A DNA stretch of 64,000 nt, from contig OZ020303.1 of the NCBI GenBank assembly GCA_963971305.1, positions 62,434,867 through 62,498,866 on the forward strand. The letters run 5' to 3'. The DNA is from Arcuatula senhousia (lineage: Eukaryota > Mollusca > Bivalvia > Mytilida > Mytilidae). The position numbers and the translations under genes are program-made. Positions 1-11,800 of the stretch are shown piece by piece. The number at the start of each line of letters is the position of its first letter. Position 1 is the first letter of the stretch. Below the pieces are notes generated by a model that worked only from the letters and a program-made list of their open reading frames with translations, was not told where the DNA came from and searched no databases.

Positions 1-221
1 TTAATCATGTACAGGTACTGTACACTTGAATTATTACTATACATGTATATAGCATTTAAATTTTTTTCTGTACAGTTAAAAAAAATAGATATCCATTTAG
101 TTATAATTAGGACACATTTGAGATACATTGACACACAAAAAGAGTGAATGCATGCCAGGGTACATGTATAAAAAAGTATAAGACATGTATAGTAAACATT
201 GTAATATAGTTATGAACTTAC

Positions 222-410
222 TGTGCCATTTTCATACCACAACATGGCATGATTTCTTGATAGAACTTTACAGTCAAAAATGCCATTGTTAGCTGCTGGT
301 CTTGCTCTTGCGACAGATCTGCCTATCTTTATAGGCTCATGGAGAGAAATGTGCCGCTCCTGGAATGGATGTGAATTCGGCTGACAGGACAAAATTGCCA
401 CTGCAGACAT
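222..410 (-). CDS. SLMAP: SLMAP first coding exon (FHA domain N-terminus), partial gene
   Basis: The minus-strand exon encodes 63 residues that closely match the N-terminus of sarcolemmal membrane-associated protein (recalled vertebrate SLMAP shares [20 protein letters not shown] and [11 protein letters not shown]). These cover the start of the FHA phosphothreonine-binding fold: Gly30-Arg31 and the Ser51-Arg-Asn-His54 binding loop are intact. In known relatives SLMAP is a tail-anchored, coiled-coil subunit of the STRIPAK phosphatase complex that docks phosphorylated Hippo kinase MST1/2. The exon ends in phase 0 at a GTAAGT donor (complement of 216-221). Upstream of the ATG the minus strand has a T-rich tract and TTTTAG acceptor (exon edge near 440), so a 5' UTR intron is likely and the promoter lies at higher coordinates. 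The remaining exons lie left of the window. It diverges from DENND6. Confidence 0.9.
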
Positions 411-925
411 GGCTGACTTGATTTAACCTCTCCCTCTATCCTAAAATTAGAATAAAAAAAAATAGCTCAAAGGTTTCAAATTTCATTTGTACATTACACT
501 TGCAAAACTTATTTTGAGGTTTGTAATGACAGTTTGTATGAATTTTAATACAAATTCAAATCTTTATTTCCTAATTATAAGGCACATATTAAATCATATT
601 AATCAATAACAAACATAGATCTATAACAAGAGGCTCCCAGGAGCCTGAATCGCTCACCTGAACTACACAGATACATATGTTTTGTAGATATTATTGTGCT
701 TAACCATATGCGAATTAAATTTCTGAAATAACTTGGTTAGTTTTCAAGTTATTGGGCTTAATAAGTGCAAAATTTAGAAAAAAATCAGAAAAAGGGCAAT
801 AACTCCCACATCAGCAGTCAGATCTTTTCCGAAATTTCGGGACAGGTACTTACATGTAATATGCTGATCACTTTTGATTCTTGCACAATTTTGATATCTG
901 AAATCATTTTAGAGTTATAAGCAAA

Positions 926-2507
926 TAAAAAGCTACGCCGAGCGCAGCATGATACGACCGCAACAAGTTGAACCCTGTGCATTGGAGGCCCAATATGGAT
1001 AGTCTATTGCTTTGGTCACATGCAGCCCATGGTGGACTTACCAAGCTTTTTTAAACATGCAACCTATGGTGGACTTTAAAATGCATATTTGACACATATA
1101 TATTTACAATAACATTTAATAGAAAAAAAAATATTTCTATATTCATTGACATTTTGACACGATTAAGCCCCTTTTGGCCCTTTTTAAAAAAAAAGTTTAG
1201 GACCACAAAATGCAATAAAAAGCTTCCTTCAGTGTATATAATCATCATATTTAAACTTCATAACAATTGGCTGGCCCACTACAGCTAAATTACTTGTGTA
1301 AAACCATTTGCCTTGACCAACTTTTAATAAAAAGCTACGCCGAGCGCAGCATGATACGACCGCAACAAGTTGAACCCTGTACGTTGGAGGCCCAGTATGG
1401 ATAGTCCATTGCTTTGGTCACATGAAGCCCATGGTGGACTTACAAAGCTTTTTGACACATGCATCCTGTGGTGGACTTAAGAATGCATTTTTGACACATT
1501 TATATTTACATCAACATCTAGTACAAAAGCCTTATTTATCTATACATGTATTAATTTACAATTTTGGCCCTTTGACCCCTAATTTCTCAAAAACGGTAAA
1601 AATATTGCAAATCCGATTAAAGAATAAGGCAGAAATATTCACAAGGAATCCAATGAAAAAAAGATTTTGAAAATCGGACCACAAATAAAAAAGTTGATTT
1701 TAAGGGCACGGCCTGTCTTTAGCGCCCCTGTAGCAATTTAATGGTGAAATACATATCAAAATCATTGACACATTTGGTAGATAGAATTCAATGATGAATT
1801 CAATAAAAAAAGAATTTTCAAAATCGAATGAATGATAAACATTCTACAACAGGTTTGTCAATACACCCGTTTTAGCCCTTTTTGGCCCTTTTTTTCTAAA
1901 TAAGAAGGGGCCACAAATCCCAAATACAAAACCATCATTCCTTTAGTGGATATAATCATCATATTAAAACTTCATAACAATTGGCAGGACCACTACAACT
2001 TAATTTTTGGTTTAAATGACAAACTTTAAAAAATGGCGTTTTTGGCCCCTTTGACCCCTAATTTCTCGAAAACGGTATAAGATATTGCAAATCTGATTGG
2101 AAAATGCAGGCAGGGATTTTCACAAGGATTCCAATGAAAAAAAGATTTTGAAAATCGGACCACAAATAAAAAAGTCAATTTTTTGGGTGTGGCCCCTTTT
2201 TGACCCCCATTAGCAATGTAACGGTACAAGATACATCAAAGCCGTTGATACATTTTGTTGACAGAATTTATTGAGGAATACAATAAAAAAAGAATGATCA
2301 AAATTGGATGAAAATTAAACATTCTACAGACGTTTTGTCAATATACACAATTTTGCCCCTTTTGGCCCTTTTTTCTTGAACGGTAGGGGCCAGAAACCCC
2401 AAATGCAATACCAACCTTCCTTTAGTGGTTATAAACATCATATCAAAATTTTATAACAATTGGTTTTCTACAACTAAAGTTATCGCACGGAAACCAAAGT
2501 GTCTACA

Positions 2508-2539
<32 letters not shown>

Positions 2540-3156
2540 CAACGACGACGACGACAACGACATCGCCATAACATAATACGATCGCAAAAATTTTGCGGTC
2601 GTATAAAAATGGCGTTTTTTGCCCCTTCGACCCCTTATATCTCAAAAAACAGTAAGAGATATTTCAAATCTGATTGAAAAGCGCAGGCAGGGATTTTCAT
2701 AAGGATTCCAATGAAAAAAAGATTTTGAAAATCGGACCACAAATAAAAAAGTTGATTTTTTGGGTGTGGCCCGTCTTTGGCCCCCTGTAGCAATGTAACG
2801 GTTCAATATACATCAAAACCATTTAGACATTTTGTTGACAGAATTTAATAAGGAATTCAATAAAAAAAGAATTTTCAAAATCAAATGAATAATAAACATT
2901 CTACAACAGTTTTGTCAATACACCCGTATTAGCCCCTTTTGGCCCTTTTTTCTGAAACGGTATGGGGCCACCAACCCCAAATACGATAGGAACCTTCCTC
3001 TAGTGGTTACAAACATCATATAAAAATTTCATAACAATTGGTCAATATTTACTCAAGTTATCGCACGGAAACCAAATGTCCCCAGACGACGACCACGACA
3101 ATGACGACGACGACAGCATCATACCATTATACGTCCGCAAATTTTTTGCAGTCGTA
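926..3156. mobile_element. Family-E repeats nested in the family-A element
   Basis: The module starting AAAAAGCTACGCCGAGCGCA occurs at 926 and again at about 1328, each followed by GATACGACCGCAACAAG. Body modules of a few hundred bases repeat through 1560-3080 and contain recurring AAAATCGGACCACAAATAAA. Two hairpins close units at 2577-2603 and 3130-3156 (arms TACGAYCGCAAA and TTTGCRGTCGTA). A reverse-orientation relative lies at 34769-37530. Confidence 0.6.
2505..2563. repeat. (GAC)n simple repeat beside the family-E hairpin
   Basis: An imperfect GAC trinucleotide run lies immediately before the hairpin at 2577-2603. A shorter run at 3085-3118 precedes the second hairpin, so the simple repeat is a constant part of this family's end. 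Confidence 0.8.
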
Positions 3157-4702
3157 TAAAAAATGAAATTTACGCCCTATGATCTATTTTAGCCATGGCA
3201 GCCATGTTTTTTTACGAAACAAAAATATGAACGATAGAGTTGTAGCATATAAGCTATTCAACAAGTGTGCCATGTTAAGATGAAGTTGGTCTTACGGTGT
3301 CAGACAAGTTAATCTTTGAAATTCAGGGAAAAGTAATGAAAAATGGTAAATTTTGTTGTTTTAAGGACATCAACTCCTAATAGAAATGGTCCTACAGCTT
3401 TGACCTGAATACATGAAATGTAGATCTTGATGTGCTTAAATTTTTGAAATATCTTGTATAGTTTTCAAGATATATGGCTAAATAAGTGAAAAAATTTTGA
3501 AAAAATCCAGAAAAAGGGCAATAACTCCTACATCGGTTGTTGGATCTTCTTGAAACTTTCAGAGCAGGTAGATCTTCAGATGCTGATCACTTTTGTCTCC
3601 AAACAGAATTTTGATATCTGTAACCATTTTTGAGTTATTAGCAAAAAACTGCAATTTACCCCTATGTTCTATTTATAGCCATGGCGGCCATATTTTTTGA
3701 CAAATCAAAAATCTGAACGATACCCTTGTAGCATTTATGCTATTAAACAACTGTGCCAAGTTTGGTTGAAGTTGGATGTATGGTGTCAGACAAGTTAATC
3801 TTTGAAATTCAGGGAAAAAGTAATGAAAAATAAATTTTGACGCTTTAAGGGCCATAACTCCTAAAAAAAATGGTTTCACAGCTTTGACCTAATTACATGA
3901 AATGTAGATCTTAATGTGCTTAATCGTATGCAATTTGAATTTTTAAAATATCTTGTATAGTTTTTAAGATATAGGGCTAAATAAGTGCAAAATTTTGAAA
4001 AAATCCAGAAAAAAAGGGCAATAACTCCTACATCGGTTTTTGGATCTTCTTGAAAATTTCAGGGCAGGTAGATCTTGAGATTCTGATCACTTTTACCCTA
4101 TGCCAGAATTTTGATATCTGTCACCGTTTTTGAGTTATTTGCAAAAAACTGTATTTGACCCCCCTCTTCTATTTTTAGTAACAGCGGCCATGTTTTTTGA
4201 CATATCAAAAATCCCAACGCAAACTTTTTGCACAATACCCTAAGGAACAACCATATAAAGTTTGACTGCATTTGGCCAGGCAGTTTCAGAGAAGAAGATG
4301 TTTGAAAAAAGCTAACGGACGACGGACGCAAAGTGATGGCAATAGCTCACATGACCCTTTGGGTCAGGTGAGCTAAAAAGCATAGAACATTGTTTCTAAG
4401 TAATTGGAGCACATATACAAAAACAAAGTTATGCAAAATGCTATGAATGAGAGAGTCAGTCAGTTGTGTATGATGTGGGTTTTATAAATGTTAAATATAT
4501 TATTTGTTTTACTTAAATTATGGTATTTATATAGTAATTTCTTATTAAAGAATATACATTACTGGTAGATTTAACAAAACCTAGATAATTTCATAAACAG
4601 TTTTATTCAATTTAAATTTGAAGCATGTTGATTTATCAGTCACCACAAGTGACAACCTGACAATATTGAAAGAGCATTAAATCAGAAAAAAATATATAAA
4701 TC

Positions 4703-4937
4703 AGGCAAAAAAAAAAAGTACATGTAGGTGAGTTTACTGTCACCCGACCGTCCCTACTTTTTACCCCCTACCCTAAAGTTTTTATGAAGATTTTCCACTA
4801 AGCACTGTTTAAGTCACAATGTTGCTCCCATAGACTCAAGGTAAAACAAGATTTAAAAATAAAAATAATTTCCTACCTACCGACCCTAATTTTTTTCAGC
4901 ATGTGACAGTAAACACACATACTTTTTTGTTTGGCCT
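4703..4937. mobile_element. MITE with ~35-bp imperfect terminal inverted repeats
   Basis: The left end contains AGGCAAAA, an A run, then GTGAGTTTACTGTCAC. The right end, read on the opposite strand, contains AGGCCAAACAAAAAA, then GTGTTTACTGTCAC. The 235-bp element has no open frame and lies between SLMAP and DENND6. Confidence 0.6.
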
Positions 4938-5825
4938 CACAAAAAACCTATTGCACAGTTTCACAGCTTCAATAGGTACAATTATTGGTTATCTGTCTAT
5001 CCAAAGCAGTTAACATAACTTTAGAAATTGTGTCTAACATGTTAAGTAATAGCTCGTCGACTGTGCTTATGTGTTATGTTTTGAGTTACTAACAAGTAAC
5101 AAACCATATTGGAGTGAGGTTTGGCGTTGCAAAATCTGGATCCACCCACTATTTCCTTTGAAGTGTCTGTACCAAGTCAGGAATTGTGGCCTAGTTTTTC
5201 AGATAAATGTACATTCCTCTGAGATTTCATCCCTGTTCATATTTTTGCTGTTCCCTTAATTTATTTCAAAGAGTATACATGCATGGACACCAGTGTTGAC
5301 TCCTAGCTTCATTATTTAGTATAGGTCCCACCAGTAAGTCTGTGCGCTAGGTATGCCTTTGCTACATGAACATGTACATGTAAATAAAAACAACCTGCAT
5401 GACCTGTCACTGGCAAACGACTCAAACTCAAAAGTGGTTAGCATGAGTTTGCTTTGATAATTAAGTACCAATACTATCTTTCCATGAAATTTTATAATTG
5501 TTAAATTGAATGGGTCTGTCAAATGTCTTGTTATTTTCTGTGATAGACGACAGTTGGATGATTTCTTACCATTCATTTTCTTTTCCTATTCAGGAGACAG
5601 CCATTTTGATCAGAATATTTTGGAAGATTTAATCTCTACATATTTAATTTCCATTATTTTGACAATATACAAAATTATTAAATACAAAACAATCATCAAG
5701 AAATAAAAAAATGTTAACAAAACAAGCCAATCATAATTAATTGATATTCATGGTAATTATTAACAATATAAAATATATTTAGTTTAGAGATTAACACTAC
5801 AAAGGTGAAGGACAACTGCCTGAAA
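4938..5825. other. Intergenic region upstream of DENND6
   Basis: No gene, RNA or recognisable repeat is visible. The AT-rich 5730-5800 segment just before the DENND6 start presumably holds its promoter and 5' UTR, but no clear core element stands out. Confidence 0.5.
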
Positions 5826-8800
5826 ATGGCAGGGAAAGAAGATTCGCTTACTTTGGCGAGAGAAAAGTCCCCAGATGATGGGCTGAATTCCCCTACATTA
5901 TTACCATGGGATAGATTTTCAAACTGGTTATACTGTGCTTGCGTTGTAACGTTTGATTTAGAATTGGGTCAAGCGATGGAGGTAAATTTTACGTGAAAAT
6001 GTCTTGACACTGGCAAAGACAAAGTTTTTATATAGTTTCAATTTGGCTACAGTCTGACAGGTCAACAATCAATGGCTGGGCCTAAGGTTGATCATTAGTT
6101 TTTATATATCCAGATTGACATTTCAAGTACTAAATTTGATACAAAAATCCATGACCTTAGAGTATTTACCTATTTTCAATTCCATATTGGAAAATTTGGG
6201 TTTTGTTTTACTACAGCCACAGGTAGATACGGCTGGTATCGGGTCCGTTCGCCCCTGTCCTACGTTCGCCTTGGGTTCATTCGCCCTATGAATGGTCTCT
6301 TTAGTCAAAATATTTCCTGTTATTTGTGATTTGGGGAATTTCCTGTGAAACGTGAATTACAGATGTAATTTTACCATGAACCGTGATCGGTACATCCACT
6401 GTTGAAAACTATGGTAATGCGTTACAATAAAACATCAATTTTATGTATTGCCATAATTTCCCTTTAAGTCCAATTTATAATTACATGTATTAAAAAGACT
6501 AAATCAGGAGGAAACTATATGTTAGTCATTTAACTCATAGAAATTATTCTTTTTATGTAGATTATTTACCCAAGTCACATAAAGCTTACAGATGCAGAGG
6601 TGAGTTGACATACATGTATACATAAATATGTAAACTTTTTTAACATTGCAATCTATAGGTATACTAGCTTTGTTAAACGACAAGCAGCCCTTGTCCAGTT
6701 CAGCATTTGTTGCTGGCTTAACATCAAACATGTTGAAAACAATATGACAGCACAAACATAATATACATATGTTCATATAAATGATCCAGCATTATGCATG
6801 TAGTGAACTATTGTACAAAGTATTAATTTACAGGTGAATAATTTACATGATGATTAAATTTATTTGATTTAATTTGATTTATTTTTTTAGAAACTTTAAG
6901 ACAAAACGACAATTGTTATGTGTACTTGTATTTGATATTCATATATCAGAAAAAGTACATTTGTATTATGAAGAGTTAAAAAAGTTTTATTAATAATGTC
7001 TATTTTGATAAAAATGTGTAGTTTGCTGAGATCAAAGAGAAAGCAGCCATATGTTGCTGTAAAAACAAACATGTTTATTATATGAAGTTTATCTATAACA
7101 ACAAGTTAATTATTAAGCTCTCTCTGCTCTTTTGTCATTTGATTTTAAGATCTTTTCCACATCATTTGCCTCTATGATTAAATTCAATTTTGATAAAAAC
7201 AAAATCAAAAAGAATGAATGGCTTGAATGGAATCTAATGGCTTCTTTTGACTTTATGTACATGTAATTATTCTTTTCTATTTTTTTCAGAAGGCAAATAT
7301 TTGTTACTTATCCTTCCCAGATTCAAATTCAGGTGAGATTTCATTACTGGTTTGTAAAATGACTTCCTTAAAGAACCTTAATGTTTGATATATTTTACAA
7401 GTCAACTCAGAATTTATGCATTGCTGGGTTTGTTTCTTGATAGCTATGTTCATGACTACACTATTCTTTCTGTAGTTTAAAGTTTTATGAAGAGGTATTA
7501 CATGTATCATGCGTATGTCAGTAAAAGTTATTACATGAGGACGCAGTGTGTCAGTAAAAGATCACCCTGACGGCCGGAGGGGGTGATCTTACTGACACAC
7601 CAAGTCCAAATGTAATAACTATTTTACATCCCAGCCTTCAAAATATGTCATGTAAAATATAATTCTGTGAATTAGAATCAAATAAAAAACATTTTTATAC
7701 TATATAATATAGAGTATCCCTATTAGGCCCCTTCAATATTCTTTATGTACAGATTTTTAACACAAGCTTTGCATCGGTCTCCTGGTCTAGTGAATATAAC
7801 ACCAAAAAAATAATAATAAAGGTGGACTAGAAATGGTGAGGATCCTCGTTCCAATCCCAGTGGGAACCCTGTATTTGTCAATCTTCAAATATACTTCATT
7901 GTTGATTTTATAATTTTCCTATGTCTAACTAAGTGAACATTTCTAAAAAAAAAAAACAAAAGAAAAAAAGAATAAAAGAGTTGAAAAAGTAGAACAGTGT
8001 ATTCCAAAGGATGATCCTGCTCATATCACCCCTGTTTAGAACAAAAGAGCTATGATGTAATTAAATTGTGCAACAAAGATATAGTAAAGTTTTTCTTGAT
8101 GCAACACACTTATAACATATGATTTAGCTAAAAACTAGTATATGTACAAGACTACAAATGTAAATACATGCATAATCTGTTAGCAAAAAAATGAAACAAA
8201 AATCATGCAGGCCATTAACCAAATGGTATAAGATAAAACATTCATCAACCTTTTAACTGTATATTTTAGGTTGGTTACATTGTAGTAGATGATCATAATT
8301 CCATAATTTAATGGGCATAGCTTGTTTAATTTGAGAATGCTTATTTTAAGATTTTATGGGAGATACATTCCTTTCATTTTTGTCTCGCCTGTGAAGCAGA
8401 GCGGGACATAGGTGTTACTTTACCGGCGGCGGCAGCGGCGACGGCGGCATTAACTTTTTGGAAAGTTTTATGAGCACCTCCATATCTCAAGAACTATAGG
8501 TCCTGGGTTAATGAAACTTGGTATGCATATGCCCCAGTAGTAGCTTAGCACAGTTGCATCCCCATCTTTTGACCTTGACCTTGATTTTCCGGTTGAGTGA
8601 CTTTGACAATTTTCAATACATATATAGCAATGGAAAAGTTTTGTGAGCACCTTCATATCTCAAGAACTATAGGTCCTGGGTTGATGAAACTTGGTATGCA
8701 TATGCCCCAGTAATAGCTTAGCACAGTTGCATCCCCATCTTTTGACCTTGACCTTGATTTTCCGGTTGAGTGACTTTGACAATTTTCAATACATATATAG

Positions 8801-11800
8801 CAATGGAAAAGTTTTGTGAGCACCTTCATATCTCAAGAACTATAGGTCCTGGGCTGATGAAACTTGGTATGCATATGCCCCAGTAATAGCTTAGCACAGT
8901 TGCATCCCCATCTTTTGACCTTGACCTTGATTTTCCGGTTGAGTGACTTTGACAATTTTCAATACATATATAGCAATGGAAAAGTTTTGCGAGCACCTCC
9001 ATATCTCAAGAACTATAGGTCCTGGGCTGATGAAACTTGGTATGCATATGCCCCAGTAGTAGCTTAGCACAGTTGCATCCCCATCTTTTGACCTTGACCT
9101 TGATTTTCCGGTTGAGTGACTTTGATTATTTTTATTGCATATATTTGCAATGTTTAAGTTCTATAAACATCTTTTGATCTCAGAAACTGAAAATCCATGT
9201 AAATTCAAAATATAGTGGAAGTAAGAAAGAATAATTGTTTCTGATGGTGCCGGCAGGCGAGACATACTTTAGTGTTAACTCTTGTTAAACATTTGTTGAG
9301 AGATACCCAGTTTAATTTTAGAAGGTTTATTTTTAAGGTTGTATGGGAGATACCCAGTTTAATTTTAGAATCAGACAATCCCCTGGAAGAAAGCCTGGAA
9401 GTCGATCATTTCATTCCATAAACAAAGAGTTACCAGTGTCAATACAGGTACGGTGTATATGAAGCACTAGTAAAATTTTAAATACAACAAAATTTTTGAA
9501 AAAAGAAGAACAAATTGTTGTTTTTATGATGTCTTATGGGAGACAGACATTAGAATGTGGTAGGGTGAGGTTGGCCATGTTAAAAAAAAATGTTATCATT
9601 TAGTCTGAAGAATAAATGAACAAAGTAGTTTTGATTCAAGTTAACATTACACTGTTGACTTTGATAATCTATCATCTTTTAACCTTCATTTTCCGCTGAA
9701 ATAATTATGATGTCATGATTATGTAATATGATTCTCAATCAAAGTTAAATACAATGTTACGTACATTTTCATTTGTTTACTTTAATCCTTTATTTTCAGG
9801 GAGATGATGCTCATTTTTATGGCTTTGTTTATTTCCGTCAAACCAAAGATAAATCAATTAGAAGAGGATATTTTCAAAAGGTAAACCTTCTTTTTGCTTA
9901 CAGAACACAAAATTGTTTGATGTATATTAATAACAGAAGTTATGTTAAGGAAGCAGTTTTGTCTGTGAAAGACTCATCAGAGAGGCTCCAGTCAAAGGTT
10001 GTAAGGCCAAAATAAACTAGAACACAAAGAGCACAGGATAAAACCCAAAACATGGTGTCATTTTCAAAATAATCATGAATGAAATCAAAAGTACAAATAT
10101 AGTTATTTTACATGAAATGAAGAAAATCAGTAATCAGGAGAAAAATAATTTCAAGTTTTCCAAAGGACACCTGATGTTTAACAGTTGCTGAAAATCACTT
10201 ATATAAGACAAATCACCCTTAAAACTAAGCAGATATAATTGAATTTCATTTGTTTGTCAGTCATATTTCTTATAGATAATGTTTTACATAAAAATTAGCG
10301 TCATTCCCTAAGTCAAAAATCAGTGATGAAGCATGATGCTTCTACATGTATTTATTAAAAACATAGTTTTTTACGTGTAATCAAATATGAAATTTGTTTA
10401 TTCTATTTACAGTCTGTAGTACTTATATCAAGATTCCCTTTTGTTGCCTTGTTCTCAGAGTTGATCTCTATAATAGCACCAGAATATTTTGACAATGGTG
10501 AACCCAGTTTAGAAGCAGGTAGGTATATGCTGCTAAAATGAACACAAAAATCACATGCCTGACCCATGTGTGGAGCAAGAATAGTTTAAGACAAAATAAT
10601 TAGATTTCCGGCCAATTTTGATAATTTTTTTCTAAAAATCTGAACTAATAGCAGTAAATTTTCTTGATCCACCCCAAAGACATTTGTACCAGTGAAATTT
10701 ACTGAAAAGTTATACTTTTATAAGTAATATTAGTTAACTTTAATTCATAAGAAATAATAAAAACTCTAAATGCAGCCATTCACAGTTGTATTTTTTGTCA
10801 TTATTATGACTTTGTATCAGTTAATATATTTGTACTTATAGAAACCAAATGTATTCTCACAAGTTATGGAAGACACACATAAAAACCTTTTTAAATTTAT
10901 AGTTTTGAATAATACAATAATAATAATAATATACATAATAGAGAGGCTTTTAGTGTGTAGGTCAGTTCCTTTCTCTGTCTGTTTGTCCCTCCATCCTAGG
11001 TCAGGTTTACCTTAAGGTTTAAGTAAAGTGCTATTCCATGTTTCATCATGTTGGGCATCATTTCTTTCGACATGTTCTTGTTTTTCTTAATTACGAAAAG
11101 TCATATATTATGTTTTAAATTTTAATTACTTACAGCCTGTCATGACATTGACCAGTGGCCAGCACCTAATTCTGGAGAAACCATCAACCTGCCTATATTT
11201 GGTACTGTATTACAGGTAAGCTTGTCATATTACTGTGGTTTCATTTATGGGGTAACAATTTTCATGGTTTTTAGTGGGCTAGCCATGAAAATAAGTATCC
11301 AGTTTTAATATTGCATTCATTTTTTCTAGTCCAATAAAATATCTCTTTTTATTTTGGTCAAAACCATGAAATTGGTATCCACAATATTTGAAATCACAGT
11401 AGTTATTTTAATACCTTCCTGCTTTAGATGTAGGATATTGTTAGCATTTTTTTTATCATGGTGGATATTTTTATCAATTATTATGTTTAGCAATTTGATA
11501 TTAAATTAGTTTTATAGTATTTAGGGCTTTCTTTCATTATTTGTCTATTATTCCTTCATATTTTATCCTGGTATTTTTATACCCCGCCACACAAAGTGGC
11601 GAGGTATTATGTTATATCCTCAGTTTCTTTCTGTGTCTGTCTGTCCGTCCCCTGAAAGTTTCTGGATGATAACTTGAAAACATGTTAAGGGATTTGAATG
11701 ATATTTTGCACAGCTGTTGAATACAATAAACAGGTCAAGTTTAATTTTCAGGATGATCTGAAAAACATTATTGAAGATTTGGCACTAGGTAAATTTTCCA

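Larger units (their letters stand above)
625..4374 (-). mobile_element. Family-A hairpin-ended repeat, composite, with nested family-E copies
   Basis: One end is AACAAGAGGCTCCCAGGAGC at 625, a hairpin with AGGCTCC/GGAGCCT arms. The other end is a 31-bp near-palindrome at 4344-4374 (AGCTCAC...GTGAGCT around an AAA-type loop), next to a GACGGACG-rich stretch. The same two ends bound copies at 21436-23393, 24828-26337 and 33520-34460. The body consists of degenerate tandem modules with no convincing coding frame. No transposase is visible, so the class is unknown. Confidence 0.7.

Noticed and set aside
2451..2645. Minus-strand frame with a long polyvaline run
   Set aside because: It is translation of the (GAC)n simple repeat next to a family-E hairpin.
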